Source: Oscillospiraceae bacterium (GTDB taxonomy: Bacteria > Bacillota > Clostridia > Oscillospirales > Ruminococcaceae). From it: a stretch of DNA of 6,443 bases. The notes under the pieces were generated by a model, which had not been told where the DNA came from, did not search any database, and was given only the letters and a program-made list of their open reading frames with translations. The DNA lies in the NCBI GenBank assembly GCA_018110855.1, contig JAGBFZ010000386.1:1-6443 (forward strand), in the 5' to 3' direction. The position numbers were made by a program, and so were the translations under genes. Below, piece by piece: positions 1 through 5,841 of the stretch (within the stretch, counting starts at the first letter, position 1; every line of letters begins with the position of its first letter).

Positions 1-360
1 GGTGCTCCCCTTGATTATCACGCTGTTTTCGGAGCAGGAATTTATACATTCATATACATCGCAGTAAGAGCTGCGGGAAAATATTTTGGCGCAAGGCTTG
101 GAGCAAAGGCAACGGGACTTGATATAAACGTTCAGAAATATCTGGGTCTGACCCTGCTGCCCCATTCGGGAGTATCCCTTGTATTTACGGGAATTGCGGT
201 ATCGACCCTTTCGGGCAGCTCTGATGAATGTACTCAGATAATAAGAGGAACTATCGCAGCAGCTGCTGTAATAAATGAGATCATTGCAGTTATTGCGGCA
301 AAGAAAGGCTTTGAATCAGCGGGAGAAATAGCGGCAGAAGTATATCAAACAAAAAAATAA
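1..360 (+). CDS. Cation:proton antiporter, C-terminal part (5' end outside window)
   Basis: This is the last 119 codons of an integral membrane protein; frame 1 is open from the window edge to TAA at 358-360. It matches from memory the C-terminal end of CPA-type (Kef/NhaP-like) Na+/H+ antiporters of Firmicutes. The signature is an 'aRaaGKyfGArlGAk' stretch (residues about 23-37), a 'kYLGLtLLPhsGVs' stretch (about 48-61) and a late 'INEI' helix (about 90-93). Three hydrophobic segments are visible, at about residues 9-26, 52-70 and 83-100. The usual motif in this family is LLPQAGVA; here the Gln-Ala is His-Ser, a modest deviation at a place that lines the transport core. The protein would exchange Na+ or K+ for H+ across the cytoplasmic membrane. 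It converges with the secreted-protein gene and shares a terminator with it. Family is fairly sure; the ion is not known. Confidence 0.8.
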   Translation, partial: GAPLDYHAVFGAGIYTFIYIAVRAAGKYFGARLGAKATGLDINVQKYLGLTLLPHSGVSLVFTGIAVSTLSGSSDECTQIIRGTIAAAAVINEIIAVIAAKKGFESAGEIAAEVYQTKK

Positions 361-369
361 CAAGTAGAA

Positions 370-403
370 AAAAGGCTGCACAGGATAACCTGCGCAGCCT
401 TTT
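370..403. terminator. Bidirectional intrinsic terminator between antiporter and Tyr-rich protein genes
   Basis: A perfect 10-bp stem pairs AAAAGGCTGC (370-379) with GCAGCCTTTT (394-403). The 14-nt loop holds an inner CAGG/CCTG pairing (381-384 with 389-392). Read on the minus strand the stem is followed by six U (368-373), a good terminator for the secreted-protein gene that ends at 421. Read on the plus strand it has only four U (400-403), so it should be weaker for the antiporter gene ending at 360. Confidence 0.85.
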
Positions 404-420
404 GGTGCATATGATATAGA

Positions 421-2160
421 TTACTTGAGAACGATGAGGTAAGGACCGCCTGCAACAGCTGTGAAAGTGCAGGATCCATCGGACTGAACCTTAGCCTTGT
501 CAACGCCCTTGAGGGAGTTGCTGTTAGGATCATAACGGTAAACAGAAGCGGTGCAGCCTGCTCTCTTGCCGGAGAACTTAACAGTTATGCTTGACTCTGA
601 GCCGAAGCTGTCATAGTTATTGGATACGCCGATCTCAGCCTTGCCCACTGCACCCTTGGAAGCCTTGCTTACGAGGGTATTGGGGATATAGCTGATGTTG
701 TATTCGGTGTAGATGGTGATATCCTGAGCGGTATCCACATCCTTGCCGTTGATAGACCACTTAACGCCGTTGTCGAGAACACAGGTGATTGTTATATTTT
801 TGCCGTCAAGAGCCTCAAGAACATTCTTGGGGATAACATAGGAGCCGTTCATGTCAACCTTGATCTCAGTACCCTTTGCAACGTTCTTGATGTACTTGAT
901 AACGGTATCCCAGCCTGCCTTGTTCTTCTTGCCGTAGATATAAGGCTCGCCGTCAGCAGCTTCCTTAGTAGAAGTGATCTTGTTCTGGCTAAAGAGGTTT
1001 CTTGCAGTATAGTAGGGATCATAATAGCCGTAAATGCTGTTATAATAGCCATAGCCGCCGTTGTTGGAATCTCCATAGTAGCCGTAGGGAACGTAGGTGA
1101 TATCATCGCCCAGAGCAGTTCCGCCAGCCCTCTTTGCAGCCTCGATGGTGCCGTAGTAGGTGCCGTTGTAGTAGTAATAGTAGCCTACTCTGTCAGCATT
1201 ACCGTAAACGGAGTAGTAAATGTCAACGCCTACTGTACCGCCAGCCTTCTTAGCCTCCTCAAGAGAGGGATATGCAACGCCGTTGTAGTAGTACTTGTAG
1301 ATGGAACCTAAAGAAGTAGAAGTAGAGGGATTGTAGAGGTATCCTACAGGAGTTACATAAGCAGAGTTGCCGTTTGAAGCATTAACGGCTGCACTGTAAG
1401 TGCTGTAATACTTGCCTGTGTAGGAGCTGTAGAAATAGCCTGCATAGGAGCTGTCATAATAGTTGTAGTAATCGCCTACATATCTGACATAAGAGGAATT
1501 GCCGTTTGAAGCGCTTAAAGCATCAGAATAAGTGTTGTAATATTTGCCGGTGTAGGAGCTGTAATACCTGCCGTAGCCGTAATAGCCGTACCAATAGTCA
1601 CCGCCCATATAGGTAACATATGAGGAGTTGCCTCTGGAAGCATTTACAGCTTCATCATAGGTGGAGTAATAAAGACCTGTGTAGGAGCTGTAATAACGGT
1701 TGGGAACAGCAGACTCGCCTACATATGTAACATATTGAGCCTGATTGCCTGCTGCGGTGAGAGCCTCCTTGTAGGTCGCATAGTAAACGCCGTTAAGAGA
1801 GCAGTAATAGCCCTTTCCGTAAGAATAGTAATTGTTGTTGATGTTATATGCACCAACATATATTTCCTGAGGATTAGTGCAGCTGGAAGGAACATCCGAA
1901 AGATTATCGTAATTCAGGTTTGTAACAGGATCGTGGTATTTTTTCTTTGCAGTGCTGGGGATCTGGGAGGAGAGAACTGAAGTATATAAAGCGTGGTTGT
2001 TGCCTGCGGCTTCAGCAGCTTCGTAGGCGTCGGAATAATAAATTCCGTTGTAATAATAGAAAAAGTCATTAGCTGCAGAAGCGCTGAATGCCATAGCCTG
2101 AGTAGCCATAACGAGAGCGGCGGATGCAGCGGCGATGGATCTGAATAATTTCTTGCTCAT
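421..2160 (-). CDS. Secreted tyrosine-rich repeat protein with ruminococcal-type C-terminal domain
   Basis: Function not recognised. The 579-residue product starts with a classical Sec signal peptide: basic MSKK, a hydrophobic Ala-rich core, and a likely signal peptidase I cut at SASA-AN after residue 29 or 30. The start is fixed by AAAAGGAG (2170-2177 on the minus strand) 9 nt upstream. Residues 33-360 hold about seven repeats of a 30-residue unit, Y-Y-x4-G-x-Y-Y-x-T-Y-x-E/D-A-x2-A-x2-G-N-x2-Y-V-x-Y-V-G, joined by Tyr/Gly/Asn-rich linkers. I count 83 Tyr in residues 31-390. Residues about 416-579 form a separate domain with DMNGSYVIPK (436-445), WSINGKDV (468-475) and an end in YLIVLK. It resembles a beta-rich domain I recall from Ruminococcus secreted proteins. 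There is no LPXTG, dockerin, lysin motif or C-terminal membrane helix, so it is probably released or held non-covalently. Monocistronic, with its own strong promoter. A surface or matrix adhesin or glycan-binding role is only a guess. Confidence 0.9.
   Translation of the reverse strand: MSKKLFRSIAAASAALVMATQAMAFSASAANDFFYYYNGIYYSDAYEAAEAAGNNHALYTSVLSSQIPSTAKKKYHDPVTNLNYDNLSDVPSSCTNPQEIYVGAYNINNNYYSYGKGYYCSLNGVYYATYKEALTAAGNQAQYVTYVGESAVPNRYYSSYTGLYYSTYDEAVNASRGNSSYVTYMGGDYWYGYYGYGRYYSSYTGKYYNTYSDALSASNGNSSYVRYVGDYYNYYDSSYAGYFYSSYTGKYYSTYSAAVNASNGNSAYVTPVGYLYNPSTSTSLGSIYKYYYNGVAYPSLEEAKKAGGTVGVDIYYSVYGNADRVGYYYYYNGTYYGTIEAAKRAGGTALGDDITYVPYGYYGDSNNGGYGYYNSIYGYYDPYYTARNLFSQNKITSTKEAADGEPYIYGKKNKAGWDTVIKYIKNVAKGTEIKVDMNGSYVIPKNVLEALDGKNITITCVLDNGVKWSINGKDVDTAQDITIYTEYNISYIPNTLVSKASKGAVGKAEIGVSNNYDSFGSESSITVKFSGKRAGCTASVYRYDPNSNSLKGVDKAKVQSDGSCTFTAVAGGPYLIVLK
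1081..2064 (-). repeat. Tyr-rich repeat array inside the secreted protein (about 7 units)
   Basis: Units as I align them, in protein order: R1 residues 33-62 (2064-1975), R2 118-148 (1809-1717), R3 156-186 (1695-1603), R4 199-229 (1566-1474), R5 243-273 (1434-1342), R6 288-320 (1299-1201), R7 327-360 (1182-1081). R3-R5 are nearly the same unit, with YYSSYTG, YYxTY and GNSxYV in each. At DNA level GTAGGAGCTGTA recurs at about 1419, 1551 and 1680, with periods of 132 and 129 bp (44 and 43 codons). R6 and R7 form a second subtype with YYYNG, an AKxAGGT turn and DIxY. R1 is separated from R2 by a non-repeat spacer (about residues 63-110). The pattern suggests duplication in steps with drift between units. 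Confidence 0.85.
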
Positions 2161-2252
2161 CGTAAAAATCTCCTTTTCGATTTGATTTATCGTTTTTAGA
2201 AAAAATAATCAAAATAAGAACATTTTTCATGTGCTTATTCCATTTCAAGTAT

Positions 2253-2281
2253 ATTATATCATATATTTCTTCCCTTGCCAA
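2253..2281 (-). promoter_or_regulatory. Sigma-A promoter of the Tyr-rich secreted protein
   Basis: On the minus strand, -35 TTGGCA (2281-2276) and a perfect -10 TATAAT (2258-2253) are separated by exactly 17 bp. The -10 is extended, with TG one base before it (TGATATAAT). The expected start point near 2246 gives an AT-rich leader of about 85 nt before the ATG at 2160. AT-rich DNA with A and T runs lies just upstream, like an UP element. This is by far the strongest promoter in the window and predicts high expression. Confidence 0.85.
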
Positions 2282-2302
2282 TAGTTTTTTTAACAAAAAT
2301 TA

Positions 2303-2319
2303 TTACAAGATGGTTACAA
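2303..2319. promoter_or_regulatory. Possible operator: TTACAA direct repeat, 11-bp period
   Basis: TTACAA occurs at 2303-2308 and again at 2314-2319, so the two copies lie on nearly the same face of the helix. They sit 22-43 bp upstream of the -35 of the secreted-protein promoter and within the shared divergent region, where an activator might bind. In such AT-rich DNA a chance origin is quite possible, and I recognise no regulator for it. Confidence 0.2.
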
Positions 2320-2388
2320 TTTATCAACGAAATGCAAAAAAAACCTGTTTTTTCTGAAAAAATAATTATATGTATGAATATTATTCGG

Positions 2389-2394
2389 TATTAT
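2389..2394 (+). promoter_or_regulatory. Weak candidate -10 box for the D-lactate dehydrogenase gene
   Basis: TATTAT at 2389-2394 lies 46 bp before the ldhA start. Seventeen bases upstream there is only TTATAT (2366-2371), a poor -35. A second TATTAT at 2379-2384 is an alternative without a better -35. The contrast with the near-consensus promoter on the other strand suggests that the dehydrogenase is weakly expressed or needs an activator. The true start cannot be decided from sequence alone. Confidence 0.3.
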
Positions 2395-2439
2395 ACGGAA
2401 AATAAATAAAAAATATTAAAGGAAAGGCTAAGCATTAAA

Positions 2440-3438
2440 ATGGAAAGAATTGCATTTTTTGATACCAAGCCCTATGACAGGGAGCATTTTGACAAGCTGA
2501 ACAGGAGCTTTGATATTCACTATTATGAGGACAAGCTGTCTCCCGAGACGGCAGCTCTTGCAGAGGGCTGCAAAGCAGTCTGCGCCTTTGTTAACGACTG
2601 TCTTGACAGCAGGGTCATCGGGGAGCTGGTGAAGCGCGGGGTAAAGCTGCTGCTTATGCGCTGTGCGGGATATAACAACATCGACCTGAAATATGCGTCG
2701 GGGAAAATAACCATTCTTCGTGTGCCTGCATATTCCCCCTATGCAGTTGCTGAGCACGCCATGGCGCTGATACTTCTGCTTAACCGCAAGATACACAAAT
2801 CCTATCTTCGCACCAGAGATTATAATTTCAGCATCAACGGACTGACGGGCTTCGACCTGAACGGCAAGACGGCGGGAGTTATCGGCACGGGCAAGATAGG
2901 ACAGGTGTTCATAGATATATGCAAGGGCTTCGGCATGAAGGTGCTTGCCTACGACACCTATCCAAATGAAAGTGCAGCTGCGGAAAAGGGCTTTGAGTAT
3001 GTTGAAAAAGACAGGCTTTTTGCGGAGAGCGATGTGATATCCCTTCACTGTCCTCTTACAAAGGACACAAGATATATCATTGACAGCGACGCTCTGAGTA
3101 AAATGAAAAGCACTGCCTTTATAATCAATACCTCCCGAGGCAAGCTGATCGACAGCGAGGCTCTTCTCAGAGCGCTCAGGGAAAAGCGCATCGGAGCGGC
3201 AGGTCTGGACGTTTACGAGGAGGAGACTGATGTTTTCTATGAGGACCGTTCGGGTGATATTATTGATGACGAAACACTTTCTTTGCTTATCTCCATGCCC
3301 AATGTAATAATCACATCCCATCAGGCATTTCTCACCGAGGAGGCGCTTACTGCCATCGCGAGAGTGACATTGTCCAATGCAGAGGAATTTTTCTCGGGAG
3401 CGGAGAAATACACAAACGAGGTCATTTACGGAATGTAA
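2440..3438 (+). CDS. ldhA: D-lactate dehydrogenase (NAD-dependent, D-2-hydroxyacid dehydrogenase family)
   Basis: The 332-residue cytoplasmic enzyme reduces pyruvate to D-lactate and regenerates NAD+ in fermentation. Length and sequence follow E. coli LdhA (329 aa) throughout, including shared stretches such as FVND (50-53), RCAGYNN (74-80), VPAYSPYAVAEH (95-106) and GLTGF (134-138). The Rossmann motif GTGKIG is at 149-154, and Asp172 after the next strand fits NAD rather than NADP preference. The catalytic set is complete: Arg233 in NTSRG, Glu262 in VYEEE and His294 in SHQAF, with the same 29 and 61 residue spacing as in Lactobacillus D-LDH. The RBS is unusual: AAAGGAAAGG (2418-2427) ends 12 nt before the ATG, longer than normal, which may lower translation. 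The gene stands alone, divergent from the secreted protein, and ends at the palindrome plus terminator. Other hydroxyacids are possible substrates, but the LdhA subgroup match is strong. Confidence 0.93.
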   Translation: MERIAFFDTKPYDREHFDKLNRSFDIHYYEDKLSPETAALAEGCKAVCAFVNDCLDSRVIGELVKRGVKLLLMRCAGYNNIDLKYASGKITILRVPAYSPYAVAEHAMALILLLNRKIHKSYLRTRDYNFSINGLTGFDLNGKTAGVIGTGKIGQVFIDICKGFGMKVLAYDTYPNESAAAEKGFEYVEKDRLFAESDVISLHCPLTKDTRYIIDSDALSKMKSTAFIINTSRGKLIDSEALLRALREKRIGAAGLDVYEEETDVFYEDRSGDIIDDETLSLLISMPNVIITSHQAFLTEEALTAIARVTLSNAEEFFSGAEKYTNEVIYGM

Positions 3439-3440
3439 TA

Positions 3441-3601
3441 ATACTAATAACCAATTAACCTATGGACAAAATACAGCGGCTATAATACGCCCACTCTGCG
3501 TCAAACTCCCTTGCCGGGCGGAAGCCCGCCTGCGGTCGTTTTCCTTGATTGGACGTATTCTATCCACCGTCTTTATCCATAGAACAATTGGTTATTAGTA
3601 T
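3441..3601. repeat. 161-bp imperfect palindrome (candidate MITE-like element or structured RNA)
   Basis: The arms are 3441-3496 and 3547-3601. The outer 16 bp (ATACTAATAACCAATT with its inverse at 3586-3601) are perfect, and the CTATGGA, TAATACG/GAATACG and CCA blocks further in also pair. The arms differ at eleven bases plus one 1-base gap. The GC-rich centre carries a small hairpin, CGGGC-GGAA-GCCCG (3515-3528). The element begins 3 bp after the ldhA stop and ends directly at the terminator stem, as if inserted between the two. The ends have ATA/TAT, compatible with a TA- or AT-type target, but no clear duplication can be shown because the ends are themselves palindromic. It contains no ORF worth reporting. 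Copies elsewhere in the genome would be needed to call it mobile. Confidence 0.75.
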
Positions 3602-3655
3602 AAAAACCGCCCGTCCCATGTTCGCATCAAAGGCATGGGACGGGCGGTTTTTTTT
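3602..3655. terminator. Strong bidirectional terminator between ldhA and the hybrid kinase
   Basis: A perfect 19-bp stem pairs 3602-3620 with 3634-3652; its GC core is CCGCCCGTCCCATG, with a 13-nt loop. The plus strand has a run of eight T (3648-3655), so it ends ldhA transcription efficiently. The minus strand has five T (3606-3602), giving the hybrid kinase gene, which stops at 3667, a terminator too. With a stem of this length transcription should be almost fully insulated between the two convergent units. Confidence 0.92.
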
Positions 3656-3666
3656 ATTGATAATGA

Positions 3667-5841
3667 TCAGAATGATTGAGTTCCCTGAAGCTTTTCCTCA
3701 AGCTCTTCAAGTATCCTGTGAGCTTCCGCATTAACTGCCTTGTAATTCTCAATAAGACAATCGAAATCGCCGGCGATCACCTCAAAGATCTCATCTCTTG
3801 CGGCAAATTCATGAGCCTTTGCCTGAGCTGAGAGAGCCTCTGCACCGATATTCAGAGAATTGCTTTTCAATGAGTGGGCAACAATGCGGTAATTTTCAAG
3901 ATCCTTCTTCTCGTAAAAATCATATAGCTTATTAAGCCTCTCCTCAAATTCCTCGCAGTACGTCTGAAGAATTATCATATAAAGCTCCTCACTGTCTCCG
4001 CAGTATGTCATAGCCACGCTGCGGCTGATGAGACCTGAGGGAGCTTGCTCTGCTTTTTCTTCGGGCGGGGTCTCCTTCGGGGCGGAGTCTGGGGGAGCTT
4101 CCTCGGAGGACAGATGCACAAGCTCGGGAGGGAGAAGAGCCATTACCATTTTTTCAAGGCTTTTGCCCGAGATAGGCTTGGGAAGATAATCCTCGAAACC
4201 GTATTCCACATACTTGTCTCTTGCTCCCGAGATAGCATTTGCGGTAAGAGCAACTATGGGCATTCCGGGGGCAAGGTTTTCCTCCTTTATCTTCTGCAAT
4301 GTCTCCACGCCGTCCATTTCGGGCATCATGTGGTCAAGGAGGAGAATGTTGTATTTCTTCGCTCTCAGGCGATTCAGGCATTCATATCCGCTTGAAGCCG
4401 AATCCACCTGTATTTTTGTGGGCTTTAACAGCCCCTCAACTACCTGAATATTGGACTTGTTATCATCCGTTACAAGGAGACTTGCTTCGGGAGCCGTGAA
4501 GCTCTCCTTATATTTTGCTGTGGCAGAAGATCTCCGAACAATGCCGAATTCGCCTGCGGGCTGGCTGTTTATTATCTTCTGGGGTATCTGAACGATAAAT
4601 TCCGAGCCTTCCCCGTAAACGCTGTTAACATCAATGGTTCCCGACATCATGGATACAAGCTGAGAGGTGATGGAGAGACCAAGTCCCGTTCCCTCGATGT
4701 GCCTGTTGCGAGCCTGATCTACTCGTGTAAAGCCTTTGAAGAGCTTCTCTTTGTCCTCCTCCTTTATTCCTCTGCCTGTGTCCTTGACGGAGAGGGACAG
4801 GATAAGCTGCTCATCAGACTGCTTTTTATAGCCCACCGTAAGGGTAACAGAGCCTTTGTCGGTGTATTTCACAGCGTTTGTCATAATATTTGTAAGTATC
4901 TGACGGATACGCACCTCGTCACCGAAAAGACATCCGGGAATACTTGGGTCTGCATTCACATTCAGAACAAGCCCCTTTTCCTCAAAGCGGCGGGTGAGCA
5001 TATTCACAGTATCGTTGACCACCGAGGTGATATGATATCTTACGGGAACGATCTCCATTCTGCCCGACTCTATCTTTGAAAAATCAAGTATATCGTTTAT
5101 TAGCGAAAGCAGCAGTCTGCCCGAATTTTCCACATTGCAGGCATAGCCGATAATAGTGTCATCATTGCTTTCACGGAGGATAAGCTCGTTCATTCCGAGA
5201 ACAGAATTAAGAGGAGTTCTTATCTCATGGGACATATTGGATAAAAAGTCGGATTTGCTCTTTGTAGCGGCTCTTGCCTCGTCGCACTTGTCCTCGACGA
5301 TCTTCAGCAGGTCGTCAAGGCAAAGCTCCTGCTCATGATTGCGGCGGTCGCGAAGCTCGATGGATTTTGCAAGTATGCTGCACAGCCAATGCACACCCAT
5401 TAGTGTTATGGCACCTGTCACATATTCAAGCGGCTTTGCAGCTCTTTCAAATCCCATAAAGCAGGGTATACCCATCAAAATCAGCAGGCAGAGCATTATA
5501 TTTCCCTGTATCCGCAGGAACCTTGAATCAATGTGCATGAGCATTATTACGCACTGGAGCGCCATGGTGCAGAAAAACATTGTGGTGCTTGAAAAAACTA
5601 TGCCGAACAGTATTGCCATAAGCATAAAGCATACTGCCTGATATATCTGATAGGTAAGCTTTTTTACCTTGTTCTGGAGAAATACCATAAGCAAAAACAT
5701 CACAAGCAGAATAAGCCCGTTTGTAAGACGGATGGGGAAGGTCAGAGTTTCTGTGACCGCACCCGAGACTATGACAATTAGTGCTCCGATGAAAAAAAGC
5801 AGCGTACCGCTTTTGCTGCCGCGGTAAAAATCCTCATTCAT
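3667..5841 (-). CDS. Membrane-bound hybrid sensor histidine kinase (6 TM, HisKA, HATPase, REC, HPt)
   Basis: The 724-residue protein has BarA/ArcB-like phosphorelay order. Six hydrophobic segments (about 12-28, 39-57, 64-84, 88-103, 113-130, 139-159) form a membrane input region with no large outside loop. A charged, probably coiled-coil stretch follows (about 160-200). HisKA has His205 in SHEIRTP. The ATPase domain shows the N box with Asn322, DTGRGI (354-359), the F box near 368-375 and GTGLGLSI (384-391). The receiver domain (about 452-570) has Asp459/Asp460, acceptor Asp503 in LLDHMMPEMDG, Thr533 and Lys555. A Pro/Glu-rich linker (about 577-600) leads to an HPt domain (about 602-715) with His656 in AHSLKS. 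All key residues are present, so it should be active in a His-Asp-His relay, passing phosphate to a response regulator not in this window. The start is set by GGGAGG 8 nt upstream (5850-5855). It overlaps the lipid kinase by 8 nt. The signal is unknown; the buried input suggests membrane state or a lipophilic ligand. Confidence 0.93.
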   Translation of the reverse strand: MNEDFYRGSKSGTLLFFIGALIVIVSGAVTETLTFPIRLTNGLILLVMFLLMVFLQNKVKKLTYQIYQAVCFMLMAILFGIVFSSTTMFFCTMALQCVIMLMHIDSRFLRIQGNIMLCLLILMGIPCFMGFERAAKPLEYVTGAITLMGVHWLCSILAKSIELRDRRNHEQELCLDDLLKIVEDKCDEARAATKSKSDFLSNMSHEIRTPLNSVLGMNELILRESNDDTIIGYACNVENSGRLLLSLINDILDFSKIESGRMEIVPVRYHITSVVNDTVNMLTRRFEEKGLVLNVNADPSIPGCLFGDEVRIRQILTNIMTNAVKYTDKGSVTLTVGYKKQSDEQLILSLSVKDTGRGIKEEDKEKLFKGFTRVDQARNRHIEGTGLGLSITSQLVSMMSGTIDVNSVYGEGSEFIVQIPQKIINSQPAGEFGIVRRSSATAKYKESFTAPEASLLVTDDNKSNIQVVEGLLKPTKIQVDSASSGYECLNRLRAKKYNILLLDHMMPEMDGVETLQKIKEENLAPGMPIVALTANAISGARDKYVEYGFEDYLPKPISGKSLEKMVMALLPPELVHLSSEEAPPDSAPKETPPEEKAEQAPSGLISRSVAMTYCGDSEELYMIILQTYCEEFEERLNKLYDFYEKKDLENYRIVAHSLKSNSLNIGAEALSAQAKAHEFAARDEIFEVIAGDFDCLIENYKAVNAEAHRILEELEEKLQGTQSF

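Noticed and set aside
1735..1980. 81-codon plus-strand frame opposite the Tyr-rich protein
   Set aside because: No RBS, no known motif, and the sense strand is clearly coding with a signal peptide and repeats.
1081..2064. Tyr-rich repeats as choline-binding or glucan-binding repeats
   Set aside because: Those repeats centre on GW and WYYF-type motifs with Trp; here there is almost no Trp (one in the array), and the unit length and Ala/Gly-Asn half differ.
2161..2246. Riboswitch or attenuator in the 5' leader of the secreted protein
   Set aside because: The leader of about 85 nt is AT-rich, with no stable stem and no known aptamer core that I can recognise.
2290..2296. TTAACAA as a Rex (redox repressor) site controlling ldhA
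   Set aside because: Only one half-site is present. The other half of the expected TTGTTAA-N4-TTAACAA palindrome is not there, and the position lies far from the likely ldhA start.
2428..3321. Long open frame of 297 codons on the minus strand opposite ldhA
   Set aside because: It lies antisense to a gene with full family match and catalytic residues, has no recognisable domain, no RBS, and its length is explained by codon bias of the sense gene.
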